A stretch of 64,000 nucleotides of DNA from Thiosymbion sp942492625 (GCA_942492625.1 CALOFM010000010.1:94114-158113), one strand, 5' to 3'. Numbered from the stretch's first letter, positions 1 to 8,942 are shown. Translations and numbers: made by a program. The notes: generated by a model from the letters alone, not told the origin.

Positions 1-40
1 CCCCAGTCCGCTACTGGCGAGTAATAACGCAAACGGCAGA

Positions 41-112
41 GGCGCAGGGCTCCTAAGCGGAGCGACTGCGCCAAGGGGGAGGTAGACGGACATAGCGTCC
101 GATCTGCCTCCC
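41..112. other. Two strong hairpins in the leader upstream of the PHA-synthase-like gene
   Basis: Bases 1-288 show no convincing ORF. Two inverted repeats sit close together. GGCGCAG at 41-47 pairs with CTGCGCC at 66-72. GGGAGG at 77-82 pairs with CCTCCC at 107-112 and extends through AGA/TCT and CGGAC/GTCCG with one bulge. This could be the 3' part of a structured RNA or the terminator region of a gene ending before the window. I do not recognise an RNA family. The strand is unknown. Confidence 0.4.
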
Positions 113-288
113 GTTCGAGGGCCGAGACAATCAGACTCTCTGTTGCTCCGCAGTCGTAGCTTTTGTTGTGTGGTCGAGATGACGGGGTCGGTGCTCCGTT
201 CGTAGTCTGTTTCCAGTATTGGTTTACAGCCACGCCACATCATTGTCTCCGCCAACGTTGATGAATCCAACCCTCACGGTGAATAACC

Positions 289-1767
289 ATGTATGGATCA
301 ATACAAAGCGTCTTGAAAGAAATGCCCGACGTCAGCACCAGTTGGCTACGGTATATGACTGCGCTTACCCGCTCCTTTAAACGGGAGGAAACGGAGTTTC
401 TCGACAGCTACCTGATCGCGGCGCAAATCGCGCTTCAGGCGGCCAAAGACAATCCCATGACTCTGCGTGACACCCTGGAGATCATGCAGCACAAATCGGC
501 GCTCATGGCGAAGGGAGCGCGCGCCACCAGCGAGAAGATGACGGACTACATGTTCGATCAGATGAAGGAAGCCAACGAGGCGATGTTCAACACCATCCTC
601 AACAACGAGGGCGAGAATCTCGCCGGCTACCTCAAGCGCGAAGCGGAGGTCATGGAAGCAGTCGCAAACTTCCCGGAAAAGATCGAGAGGGTGAAGGACG
701 ACTTCGGCTTCCATTTCAACACGTCGGCGTATCGGCTGGTCCATGACACCGGCTCCTTCCTCATGTATCAGGTGCTGCCGATCAAGGAAGGCGTCAAGGT
801 AAACGACAAGCTGAAACCCATGATCCTGATACCGCCCTACATGTTGGGCACCCACATCCTCGCGTTCCTCCCCTACGAGGACAAGAGCTATGCCCACAGC
901 TTCGCCAACGAGGGCATCCCCACCTACGTGCGCGTGGTCAAGGATATCGACCATAACGAGATCGTGCAAAACATGACTCCGGATGACGACTGCGATCAGA
1001 CGCGTGAGCTATGCGAAGTGCTCATGAAAAAGCACGGACAAAAGGTCACCCTGAACGGAACCTGCCAGGGCGGCTACATCTGCCTGATGAACACGCTCTC
1101 GGGTACGCTGACGGACGTCAGTGACACCATCATCACGAACGTGGCCCCCATCGACGGCACCTACAGCGATGCCATTAGCGGCATGCCGTCCATGCACCAT
1201 GACTTCATTACCCACACGCTTCCCAACGGAGGCAAGGTCGCCAACGGGTATATGCTGAGTCTTGGCATGCGTTTCGTCGCCATCGACCGCGAGACGCCCT
1301 TGATCAAGGTTCTCGACCAGGCCTCACTGCAAAAGGCCACCGACCTCAATCCAGGAAAGACAGTAGCGGCCCTGTTCCGCTGGCTGCTGAAGGAACGCGT
1401 GCATCTGCCGCTGGAAATCGCCAAGATGAGCACCTGCACCTTCCACGAGCCGATCTCCGACGAAGGCGTGCTGCCGGCCAAGCTGTACGACAAAGACTTG
1501 AAGGTCGGCGACCTGAAGGATCTGGGCGTGAAGTGGTATCAGAACTACGCCCTGAAGGACGACCTTGTTACGCCGGACTGTGCGACTGCGGCCAACAAGT
1601 TCCTGGAAGGGACAGATGTCATCGAGTCCGTACCCTTCCCGGGCGGCCACGTTGCGATCCTCACCAGCCCCTACAACAAGCGGGCCCCGGTGAACGATTA
1701 CTTCACGGCGAAGGACGGCACCAAGTACCGCGGACCGGTTAAGTTCCAGCTCGAAATCTCCAACTGA
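289..1767 (+). CDS. PHA synthase-like alpha/beta hydrolase (PhaC family)
   Basis: 492 residues. The central and C-terminal two thirds look like the PHA synthase/PhaC alpha/beta-hydrolase fold. A cysteine lipase box reads GTCQGG with the candidate nucleophile Cys259. A candidate acid lies in KDDLVTP (Asp424), and the candidate His454 is in GGHVAIL. The first ~145 residues are mostly helical and charged, with no signal peptide, so the protein is expected to be cytoplasmic. It is longer than class III PhaC (about 355) and shorter than class I (about 590). The ATG follows GGTGAA at 279-284. It is followed by a clear terminator and is probably monocistronic. A thiol peroxidase, an acyl-CoA synthetase and a PHB-depolymerase-like gene lie just downstream, which fits storage-polyester metabolism. 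Polymerase versus thioesterase/depolymerase activity cannot be settled from sequence. Confidence 0.7.
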   Translation: MYGSIQSVLKEMPDVSTSWLRYMTALTRSFKREETEFLDSYLIAAQIALQAAKDNPMTLRDTLEIMQHKSALMAKGARATSEKMTDYMFDQMKEANEAMFNTILNNEGENLAGYLKREAEVMEAVANFPEKIERVKDDFGFHFNTSAYRLVHDTGSFLMYQVLPIKEGVKVNDKLKPMILIPPYMLGTHILAFLPYEDKSYAHSFANEGIPTYVRVVKDIDHNEIVQNMTPDDDCDQTRELCEVLMKKHGQKVTLNGTCQGGYICLMNTLSGTLTDVSDTIITNVAPIDGTYSDAISGMPSMHHDFITHTLPNGGKVANGYMLSLGMRFVAIDRETPLIKVLDQASLQKATDLNPGKTVAALFRWLLKERVHLPLEIAKMSTCTFHEPISDEGVLPAKLYDKDLKVGDLKDLGVKWYQNYALKDDLVTPDCATAANKFLEGTDVIESVPFPGGHVAILTSPYNKRAPVNDYFTAKDGTKYRGPVKFQLEISN

Positions 1768-1787
1768 GGCCAAACCACCCAAGACAA

Positions 1788-1809
1788 GGCGCCCGCCGGG
1801 CGCCTTTTT
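1788..1809 (+). terminator. Rho-independent terminator after the PhaC-like gene
   Basis: A perfect 7-bp stem, GGCGCCC (1788-1794) and GGGCGCC (1798-1804), has a 3-nt loop and is followed by five T at 1805-1809. It lies 20 bases after the stop codon. Confidence 0.9.
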
Positions 1810-1960
1810 CTTCTTGCATACAGACAGCGGCCTTTCCGGCCGCATCTGATTTCGAGCTGTACGTCCGCCCGCGGACGCGAGCCGCAAACGCACCCAACGT
1901 CAATAGACGGTCGAAAGACCCACGGCGATCAACAAATTGAGATCAGAGGAGCCGAGAACA

Positions 1961-2467
1961 ATGGCTAAAGTAACCTTCATGGGCAACCCCGTCACAACCA
2001 ACGGCGATTTGCCGAACGTTGGCAGCAAAGCTCCGGCGTTCCTTCTAACTACCAAAGACCTGGAGGACGTAGGGCTCGGGAATTACCAGGGGAAGAAAAA
2101 ACTCCTGAATATCGTGCCCAGCCTGGATACGCCCACCTGCGCGATCTCCACCAGGAAGTTCAATGATTATGCCAAGGAGCATCCGGAAACGGTGATCCTG
2201 GTGGTCTCCGCCGACCTTCCCTTTGCCCAATCGCGCTTCTGTCAGGACGAAACCCTGGAGAACGTGGTTACGCTTGCGTTGATGCACACGCCGCGGTTCA
2301 CCTCGGACTACGGGGTGGCGATCATTGATGGCCCCTTGAAGGGGCTGGCTGCACGGGCGATCGTTGTTTTGGACGAGAACGATACGGTGCGGTACACGGA
2401 GCTGGTCCCGGAAGTCGGTGACGAACCAGACTACGAGCTGGCTATTGCAGCGCTTGAGGCAATCTGA
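1961..2467 (+). CDS. tpx: Thiol peroxidase Tpx (atypical 2-Cys peroxiredoxin)
   Basis: 168 residues, the normal length for Tpx. It reduces H2O2 and alkyl hydroperoxides using thioredoxin. The peroxidatic Cys60 is in the diagnostic DTPTC motif and the resolving Cys94 is in SRFC, the same spacing as the E. coli enzyme (61/95). The ATG at 1961 is preferred over an upstream in-frame start at 1937 because AGAGGA (1945-1950) gives proper spacing and MAKVTFMGNP is the usual family start. It is probably transcribed alone. No terminator is obvious, but the next 300 bases contain an inverted-repeat element. Confidence 0.95.
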   Translation: MAKVTFMGNPVTTNGDLPNVGSKAPAFLLTTKDLEDVGLGNYQGKKKLLNIVPSLDTPTCAISTRKFNDYAKEHPETVILVVSADLPFAQSRFCQDETLENVVTLALMHTPRFTSDYGVAIIDGPLKGLAARAIVVLDENDTVRYTELVPEVGDEPDYELAIAALEAI

Positions 2468-2566
2468 ACAGTAAGAGCGCTGGGATAGGTTTAGTTTTTC
2501 TCCGACTACGGGCCATTTTTTGCCGCCATGGCGAGCGGCCCGCATCCCTAGCTTAAATGACGTTTC

Positions 2567-2741
2567 AACCTGGATTGCAGAAAGAGCATTTGAACCGCCA
2601 AGGCGCCGAGGACGCGAAGAAATACGTCAAGTTAGCTCAAATCCAGGCTTCACCCACCGGGCCACATGCGCTTGGGGGCTATCTACCTAAAAACCTTGGC
2701 GCTCTTGGCGCCTTGGCGGTTCCAACTTCCGAATCCAGGAT
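2567..2741. repeat. Inverted-repeat element (MITE/REP-like), copy 1
   Basis: Two arms of about 50 bases face each other: roughly 2567-2622 and 2691-2741. The left arm core is AACCGCCAAGGCGCC at 2593-2607. The right arm carries its reverse complement, GGCGCCTTGGCGGTT. The outer part of the arms (CCTGGATT / AATCCAGG) also pairs. A chance ORF across it is not credible. The same sequence theme recurs at 16464-16642, 25815-25880 and 33017-33132. Confidence 0.75.
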
Positions 2742-2874
2742 TAAGGGCGTCCCACGGGAGGCCATGTCGCCTATCCATTGCTCTCCTTATCACCCCCCAA
2801 GCCGGACTCGAAGACTTTAGACGGAATTGATTTAGCACCCTCAGGTTACGTATTCAGGCCCAAGAGCCCGAGCT

Positions 2875-4419
2875 TCACTGAGGATGGACCTGCTGCTTGA
2901 GCTCGCGCTTGAGAATCTTTCCCATGCCCGACAAGGGCAGCGCCTCCAGTATCTTGACCGTCTTCGGCACCTTGTAGGCGGCGAGGCTCCCGCGCAGGAA
3001 GGCGATAATCTCATCGTCGGCAGCGCTCACCCCTGGCTTCAGGGTCACGCAGGCCATGCCCACCTCACCCCAGCGTGGGTCCGGAACCCCGATGACGGCA
3101 CACTGAAAGATTGCCGGATGCCGGTAGAGAACGCTCTCGATCTCCGCGGGGTATACGTTCTCGCCGCCCGAGATGTACATATCCTTCTTGCGGTCGGTGA
3201 CGAAGAAATAGCCCTCTTCATCCCGGTACACCAAGTCGCCCGTATGGAACCACCCATCCTCGTCCAGGGCCTTGGCACTCTCCTTGGGATCGGCGAAGTA
3301 ACCCGAGAAACGGCTCGGTCCTTTCAACACCAGCTCACCGACCTCACCCGGCCCGAGAAATCGGTTGGTTTCGTCCACCACCCGGGCATCGATGAAGAAG
3401 TTGGGCCGCCCGATGCTGCCGGCCTTGCGCCGGGCGTCCTCCATCGGGAGAGCGAACAACCCGGGGCCAAACTCGGTCATGCCGAAACCCTGCTTGAACT
3501 GCACCCCCTTCTCTTCGCCATATTGCTCAATCAGGGGCACTGGAAGCGGGGCACCCCCGCTGGTGCAGAAGCGAAGACTGCCGAGATCGGCAGACGACCA
3601 ATTCGGGGCCTGCGTCATCACCTGGTACATGGTGGGCACACCGGCGAAGACCGTGATCCGCTCCTGCTCGATCAGGGTGAGCACCTGTTGCGGGTCGAAT
3701 TGGCGCGTGAGAACCGTGGTGTTGCCGAAAATGATCTGAGAAGAAAGGTAGGCAAACAGTCCGCCGGCGTGGAACAGCGGGAAGACGCAGAGATAGACGT
3801 CATCATGATGCAGGTCGTGGATCACCGTGTTGAGCACGTTCCAGGCGATCATCCGATGACTGATAATGGCCCCCTTCGGGAGACCGGTGGTACCCCCGGT
3901 AAACAGGAGACAGGCCGTGTCCTCCATGCCGAGCGAGTCGCAGGTAACCGCTTGTGGAGCCCCCTCCCCCAGTATGTCGGCGAACGCACGGCCGTTCGCT
4001 ATTCCAGCACCCTCGCAGTGCAGGTAAAAGGCGATGCTGCGCCCCTTCGCCTCCTTCTGCAGAAGCTCTGCCGCCTCGCGAAAATCGTCGGAGTAGATCA
4101 GGACCTTGGGAGTCGTCTTCTCGACCAGGTCCGCGAGCTCTCGCCCGTGCAGACGCCAGTTCAGGGCCGTATGGGCAGCGCCGAGCTTGCCGCAGGCAAA
4201 GAAGAGATCCAGGTGTTCCACGCCATCGCGGGCAAGGATGGCAACCCGATCCCCTTTTCCGACGCCGGCGTTATCCCGCAGCCAGCTGGCCAACCGATTG
4301 GCCCGCTCGTTCAACTCGCGGTAGCTCAGCCGAAGCACCGGATCCTTCCCGACGTCGATGATCGCAATCCGATCGGGGGAATAGAGCGCACGCCTGCCCA
4401 GATAGTCACCGATGTACAT
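2875..4419 (-). CDS. AMP-forming acyl-CoA synthetase / ligase
   Basis: 514 residues, a complete adenylate-forming (ANL) enzyme that activates a carboxylic acid to its acyl-CoA. Visible core motifs are the phosphate-binding loop LLFTGGTTGLPKG (~171-183), FGMTEFGP, DGWFHTGDL, GGENVYPAEIE and the C-terminal PLSGMGKILKREL with the catalytic lysine. The start MYIGDYLGRR at 4419 is preferred because GGAGC lies just upstream and homology begins there. The longer frame to 4569 adds 50 low-complexity residues. The substrate cannot be fixed; a medium- or long-chain fatty acid is the default expectation. It is divergently transcribed from the PHB-depolymerase-like gene, so the pair may share a control region. 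Confidence 0.85.
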   Translation of the reverse strand: MYIGDYLGRRALYSPDRIAIIDVGKDPVLRLSYRELNERANRLASWLRDNAGVGKGDRVAILARDGVEHLDLFFACGKLGAAHTALNWRLHGRELADLVEKTTPKVLIYSDDFREAAELLQKEAKGRSIAFYLHCEGAGIANGRAFADILGEGAPQAVTCDSLGMEDTACLLFTGGTTGLPKGAIISHRMIAWNVLNTVIHDLHHDDVYLCVFPLFHAGGLFAYLSSQIIFGNTTVLTRQFDPQQVLTLIEQERITVFAGVPTMYQVMTQAPNWSSADLGSLRFCTSGGAPLPVPLIEQYGEEKGVQFKQGFGMTEFGPGLFALPMEDARRKAGSIGRPNFFIDARVVDETNRFLGPGEVGELVLKGPSRFSGYFADPKESAKALDEDGWFHTGDLVYRDEEGYFFVTDRKKDMYISGGENVYPAEIESVLYRHPAIFQCAVIGVPDPRWGEVGMACVTLKPGVSAADDEIIAFLRGSLAAYKVPKTVKILEALPLSGMGKILKRELKQQVHPQ

Positions 4420-4605
4420 AAACAGCTCCAATTGCGGCCGGTTAACTGCAATCCCGGATGATCCACGGGGGCTCGGAAACCAGAGTCTAACATCGCGCCA
4501 GGTAGGGCGAAATCCAGCGGCACGGCTTGAACCGAGCCGGTTATTGGAGGCCGATCGCGGTCCCAACACCTGCTTCGACGGGAGCTGGGCTCCTCTCAGG
4601 GCATC

Positions 4606-4640
4606 TTAATAATTATTAAACGTCACTTACTAAATTAGTA
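4606..4640. promoter_or_regulatory. Pair of perfect AT-rich palindromes (candidate operators)
   Basis: TTAATAATTATTAA (4606-4619) is a perfect 14-base palindrome. TACTAAATTAGTA (4628-4640) is a perfect 13-base palindrome with an odd centre. Their centres are about 22 bases apart, roughly two helical turns, so two dimers could bind the same face. They lie in a short AT-rich island between the divergent acyl-CoA synthetase and depolymerase genes and end 36 bases before the preferred ATG. The AT-rich sequence may also hold the promoters. Confidence 0.5.
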
Positions 4641-4676
4641 TTGCCTTTACACGTTTACCTTGGTAGCTTGTGCACC

Positions 4677-7364
4677 ATGACGACTGGATTAAAACGTTAC
4701 GAGTTCAGCGAGAGACTGGCCGAAATCCTCGGCGAGTCCCGGCGAGATCTGCGGTTTCGGGTGACCATGTTGGTCTCGGGCGGCCTGATTGCGCCGGGTC
4801 CCCGGGGACGGGGGTCGCCACCGGCAACCCCGGATTACGCCGCCAAGCTCTTGCTCGGGTCCATGGCTGCGCCCCAGCAGTCCCATACGGTCGAGGCCAT
4901 ACGCTGCTACGAGCGGTTGCGCCCGACGCTGCGCACAACCGATACCGCAGGGCCCCGGGTCACCCTGGGACGGCCGGCATCGCCGGAACAGCAAAGCGAG
5001 CCTTCCGCCAATCCCCTTCTGTCCGGGCACCGCAGTTTCGGCGACGTCCTGACCCGGTTACTGGAGCTCGCCACGGCGGTAGAGACCAGGGACAGCCTGG
5101 CGCAAGAGCTGTTCGGGGTCTGGGTCAGCCGCAGCTTTCCGGTCAGTGCGGTTCAACTGGGCAGCTGGTCCGGGGGGCAGCGCAATATCCTCACGCAGCG
5201 TTTTGAGCTGCCCGACGGTGCCCGCCCTCCCGCCTGGCTCGATCCGCAACGGGACGGCAATGCCGATCCCGGCCTGTACCACACGGTGTTCTTGCCGGCA
5301 GCCAAATTGGTTGAAATCGGCAAGCTCACCAGCTTCCGCAACAAAACGAGGTCTCCTATGATCAACCTGGGTCCCAAGATGGCACGCATTTCGAAACTCG
5401 CCGACCTGGTCCGCCAAACCCGTTATCGCGGCCGCTGGGAAAAGCTGCTCGAAACCCTCGCCACCGTCCAATCCTGGTCCGACCAGGTCGACACGCGCGA
5501 CAGCCGGCTCGTGGAAGTCAGGGACTTCGGGTCGAACCCCGGACAACTGCGGATGCTCACCTATGTACCCGACCACCTCCCGGCATCGGCACCCCTGGTG
5601 GTCATATTGCATGGCTGCACGCAGACCGCGGTCTCCTTCGACAAGGGGACTGGATGGTCTACGCTCGCCGATCGGCATGGATTTGCGCTCTTGTTGCCCG
5701 AGCAGCATTGGAGCAACAACCCACTACGCTGCTTCAACTGGTTTCGCCCGGAAGACACCCGCCGGGACGGAGGCGAGGCCCTTTCCATCAAGCAGATGAT
5801 CGACCGCATGGTGCACGACCACGGGCTCGACCGCGCTCAGGTATACGTGACCGGTCTCTCGTCGGGGGGTGCCATGACTTCGGTGATGTTGGCGACCTAT
5901 CCGGACGTATTCGCGGGGGGAGCCGTCGTCGCCGGTGTACCCTATCGCACGGCAGACAGTATGCCGGAGGCCTTCGAGACCATCTTTCAAGGCCGAAGCC
6001 GCAGCCCGCGTGAATGGGGGGACCTGGTACGGCAGGTCTCTTCCCACCAGGGGCCTTGGCCCAAGGTCTCGGTTTGGCACGGCGATGCCGACTCCGCGGT
6101 CAATCCGCTGAATGCCGACGAGATCGTCAAGCAATGGACCGACCTGCACGGCGTCGCCGGCGCCCCCCACATCGAGAAGACGGTCGACGGCCATCCCCAC
6201 CGGGTGTGGCACGGAGCCGATGGCGAGCACCTGGTGGAGTCCTACACCATTGCCGGAATGCCCCACGGCGCCCCTCTGAGCACCGGGGATCAACCGCACC
6301 AATGCGGAACCGCGGCACCCTTCTTCAACGAGGTGGGCATATCTTCCGCGCACCGGATCGCAAGCTTCTGGGGACTGCTGGAGCACGAGCTGGATGCTTC
6401 GGCCTCGGCATCGGCCACAACCGCCGACCAAGTGCAACCGGAGGTGATCGACCTGTCACAGCAGGCGGCGCGCGAGCAACCGGTGGAGATCCAAGCGGAG
6501 AAAGTCCAAACCGGGCAATCCCCGTCGCACGAGGTATCCAGCGAGCCGCCCCCGTCAGAAGCGGACCAAGCCGGAACCGACGAAACCAGCGCGCCAGCCG
6601 AATCGGAGGCCCGAGGCGTGCTCATCGAATCGTCGGAGCCCGGGGCAGAGCGCGAAAGCGGTCCCAGCGACTCCGCTGAGAAAACAATCCCGCTCCCGGG
6701 AATCGATGTGCACGGCATCGTCCGGCAATCCCTGGCGGCGGCCGGTCTGGTCTCCGGCAAGGCATCCAACGCCGGGGGATCGGCGCGCCGCAGCGACATG
6801 CCTCTGGGGATCGACATTCCCGGAATCATCGGAACCTCCCTGGAGGCAGCGGGCGTGCTGCGCAGCCGCGTTCAAGGCTCAGAGGCAGACACGACCGAGA
6901 AGGGCACCGGCCAAACCGCTTGGGAGGGCGAGGGATGGGAGCTCCTCGCCGATGACCCGGGAGCCTCTCGCGATGGCCCCATGCTCTTCGGGCGGGTTTC
7001 GTCCGGCAAAGAATGCGACCTGGGCAAGAAGGTCCGGTCCATGTCCCGCAAGGTCTCTTTGGGCCCGAGGCCGGAGCTGAGCTATGTACGCCGCCTGAGC
7101 CTGAACGCCGCGGTAAACGACTACACCAGCGCCAGCTTCAGCGTGCTGGTCGACGGGGTACCGGTGGACGAGGCATCTGCGGTCGGCATGGAGCATGTGG
7201 AGTCGGAGTGGCTGCAGCGCTCGGAAATCGATCTGGTCCGCTTCGCCGATCGAACGGTGACGCTGACCTTCGAGGTAGCCGCAAGCTCAAACGTCTGCAG
7301 CGAGGTCTCGGCCAAGGCATGGGTGGACCGAATCCGAATCAAGTCGGTCTCGCCTCTGTGCTAG
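4677..7364 (+). CDS. Multidomain PHB depolymerase-family esterase with N-terminal extension and C-terminal repeats
   Basis: 895 residues from the ATG at 4677; a TTG at 4641 is an in-frame alternative. Residues 1-~100 look like a small helical, possibly winged-helix, domain, and ~115-227 is a second uncharacterised region. The PHB depolymerase/feruloyl-esterase-type alpha/beta hydrolase starts near residue 228 at an internal ATG (5358) that has its own GAGG upstream. It shows the oxyanion HGCTQT, the lipase box GLSSG with Ser395, HGDAD (acid) and GMPHG (histidine). A long acidic Pro/Ser/Glu linker follows (~600-670). Two ~22-residue repeats (GIDxxGIIxxSLxAAG) start near 675 and 711. A Cys-containing beta-rich C-terminal domain ends the protein. 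No signal peptide is visible, which argues for an intracellular granule-associated enzyme. Family depolymerases are usually about 350-450 residues. The frame is open throughout, so it is a fusion or two overlapping products. Confidence 0.75.
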   Translation: MTTGLKRYEFSERLAEILGESRRDLRFRVTMLVSGGLIAPGPRGRGSPPATPDYAAKLLLGSMAAPQQSHTVEAIRCYERLRPTLRTTDTAGPRVTLGRPASPEQQSEPSANPLLSGHRSFGDVLTRLLELATAVETRDSLAQELFGVWVSRSFPVSAVQLGSWSGGQRNILTQRFELPDGARPPAWLDPQRDGNADPGLYHTVFLPAAKLVEIGKLTSFRNKTRSPMINLGPKMARISKLADLVRQTRYRGRWEKLLETLATVQSWSDQVDTRDSRLVEVRDFGSNPGQLRMLTYVPDHLPASAPLVVILHGCTQTAVSFDKGTGWSTLADRHGFALLLPEQHWSNNPLRCFNWFRPEDTRRDGGEALSIKQMIDRMVHDHGLDRAQVYVTGLSSGGAMTSVMLATYPDVFAGGAVVAGVPYRTADSMPEAFETIFQGRSRSPREWGDLVRQVSSHQGPWPKVSVWHGDADSAVNPLNADEIVKQWTDLHGVAGAPHIEKTVDGHPHRVWHGADGEHLVESYTIAGMPHGAPLSTGDQPHQCGTAAPFFNEVGISSAHRIASFWGLLEHELDASASASATTADQVQPEVIDLSQQAAREQPVEIQAEKVQTGQSPSHEVSSEPPPSEADQAGTDETSAPAESEARGVLIESSEPGAERESGPSDSAEKTIPLPGIDVHGIVRQSLAAAGLVSGKASNAGGSARRSDMPLGIDIPGIIGTSLEAAGVLRSRVQGSEADTTEKGTGQTAWEGEGWELLADDPGASRDGPMLFGRVSSGKECDLGKKVRSMSRKVSLGPRPELSYVRRLSLNAAVNDYTSASFSVLVDGVPVDEASAVGMEHVESEWLQRSEIDLVRFADRTVTLTFEVAASSNVCSEVSAKAWVDRIRIKSVSPLC

Positions 7365-7397
7365 GGTAGCTTCTTCGCGAAACCGCAGGGGTGCTAC

Positions 7398-8276
7398 TTG
7401 AACAGGGTCACACTTGATACCGCACCGACGCTTGTGCTGGTCGCAGAGCACAAGCTCGCCGGGCTTTTGGGGGGCCTGGCGCCCCCGAGCCTTGAGGCGA
7501 GCGGGGTATGCATCAAGGATGGTGCGGCCATGGTAGTGTTCGACAACCTCGCGCAGATGGCTCGAGTCGACCTCCCTCTCGGCTCGGGGTCGCCGCCTGC
7601 AAGCCTCATCGGCCTGCCGGGCCCCGGAATCGGCTATGAAGGAATCAGCTGGGATCAGGAGGCACGGCGCTTCTACGTGCTGGTGGAAGCCTTCGAGCAG
7701 GCCCACGGCCACAAGGCAATGGTGGAGGTCTACGATGAGCGCCTGACCCTCCTGGAAAGGCTTTTGGGAGAGATCTCGCTGGCGGGCGAGAACAAGGGCG
7801 GCGAAGGCATTGCGTATGTGCGCCGGGGCGAGGATGAGTTTCTGCTCGGGCTTTGCGAGGGCAACGGATGCCTTGCAGGAAAGAAGGGACGCAAGCCGGG
7901 AGGCGGACGCATACTCGTCTTTAAGAAGACATCCGAGGGCTGGGTCCTCCAGGACAAGGTGAAGCTCCCCAAGAGCCTGCCGTTCGAGGATTATTCCGGC
8001 CTCGATTTGCGCGGCGACCACATGCTGGTGGTCTCCCAAGCCAGCTCGGCGCTATGGACCGGAAGGCTCGCCGCGGAGCAGTGGCGCTGCGCGGACGAAG
8101 GCGAGATCTACCGCTTCCCCCCCGACGCTAAGGGCCGCATCCGCTACTGCAATGTCGAAGGTGTCGCCTGGCTCGACGAGTCGCAAGTCGTCATCGTCTC
8201 GGACCGGAGCAAACCGAGCCAGCCGAGACGCTGCCGTAGACCGGACCAGTCGATCCACGTCTTTCGCCTTCCCTGA
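7398..8276 (+). CDS. Predicted beta-propeller protein (SdiA-regulated / esterase-like phytase type)
   Basis: 292 residues starting at TTG 7398, preceded by GCAGGGG at 7385-7391. Repeated blade-like segments include YEGISWD, GEGIAYVRRG, EDYSGLDLRGDHMLVVS and VEGVAWLDESQVVIVSD, as in SdiA-regulated or phytase-like propellers. The end SIHVFRLP is typical of the last blade. No signal peptide or membrane helix is seen. It lies 33 bases after the depolymerase gene on the same strand and may be co-transcribed. A role in phosphoester or other hydrolysis is possible, but I cannot assign a function. Confidence 0.55.
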   Translation: MNRVTLDTAPTLVLVAEHKLAGLLGGLAPPSLEASGVCIKDGAAMVVFDNLAQMARVDLPLGSGSPPASLIGLPGPGIGYEGISWDQEARRFYVLVEAFEQAHGHKAMVEVYDERLTLLERLLGEISLAGENKGGEGIAYVRRGEDEFLLGLCEGNGCLAGKKGRKPGGGRILVFKKTSEGWVLQDKVKLPKSLPFEDYSGLDLRGDHMLVVSQASSALWTGRLAAEQWRCADEGEIYRFPPDAKGRIRYCNVEGVAWLDESQVVIVSDRSKPSQPRRCRRPDQSIHVFRLP

Positions 8277-8588
8277 GCTGAAATGGTCGACACTACATCT
8301 GACAGGCAACGTCAATGATTTTGAAGCTGGCACAACCGAGAGCAGCGCAGAGCTGCCGGCCAGCATCATCCCCTTGAGCGGCAGTAGAACGCCGATTGCA
8401 GCCATACAGCCTCGATCCCAGCAACGCCCGTTCCAGATCCGCTGCGGGCGGTCGACGCCGAATCCGCGAGCGACTCTTCTCAACCGAGTAGCGGTCATTC
8501 GAAATGAAAGGTGTGTAGGGCAGTCGGGCGCATCAGTGAATCATGGCCACGGCCACAAGCCGACCTTGGCTCGCTTGTTACGAACTAG
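8277..8588. other. Intergenic stretch with no recognisable gene
   Basis: Frames here are open only by chance from GC bias. No domain, RNA or repeat was recognised. It separates the propeller gene from the convergent AraC fragment. Confidence 0.5.
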
Positions 8589-8942
8589 TCATTGGCACGG
8601 TTTCCGGGGCCATTGTTCAATAGATCGCTCCCTGGCTCGCTGCCGAGTGCGCCATCGCGTTGGGCTGAGATTTGCCCAGTTCCGGAACGCGCGGGAAAGA
8701 GTAGCTGCGTCGATATACTGCGGTGCAGTTGCAATCTCTGTTACCGGGAGTCCGGTGTCTTGAAGAAGCTGTTGAGCCAGCTCGAATCGCGTCTCATTGA
8801 TGAGTTGCTGCAGACTCTTCCCCTTTTGCTCAAGGCGTCGCCGAAGCGTCCGCTCGTAAATACCGAGCGACCGTGCGATCGAATCTGTCGTCGCGGTCCC
8901 GCTCAGCACCATCGGGTGCAACACGACCTCAGCAGGCTGCAT
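8589..8942 (-). pseudogene. C-terminal remnant of an AraC-family regulator
   Basis: 117 residues matching only the C-terminal double helix-turn-helix of AraC/XylS regulators. The first helix region is DSIARSLGIYERTLRRRLEQ. The second carries LPVTEIATAPQYIDAATLSRAFRNWANLSPTRWR, with the conserved F/SRAFRxW...SPxxxR pattern (given here only as a pattern description). The ~200-residue N-terminal ligand-binding domain is missing. An in-frame stop (TGA) lies just upstream of the first ATG, and no homologous coding sequence is visible beyond it. It could still encode a stand-alone DNA-binding fragment, but a degraded gene is more likely. Confidence 0.65.

Noticed and set aside
346..969. Long open frames on the strand opposite the PhaC-like gene
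   Set aside because: They are GC-bias shadows with no domain and fully overlap a strong gene; the same applies to many frames over the RND, hisD, mrdA, rpoN and hsdR genes.
2557..2820. Candidate 87-residue protein
   Set aside because: It is translated from the two arms of an inverted-repeat element and has no homology or ribosome site.
8152..8763. Candidate 203-residue protein after the propeller gene
   Set aside because: It overlaps the end of the propeller gene and the AraC remnant, and its composition (Arg/Ser/Pro) is that of a shadow frame.
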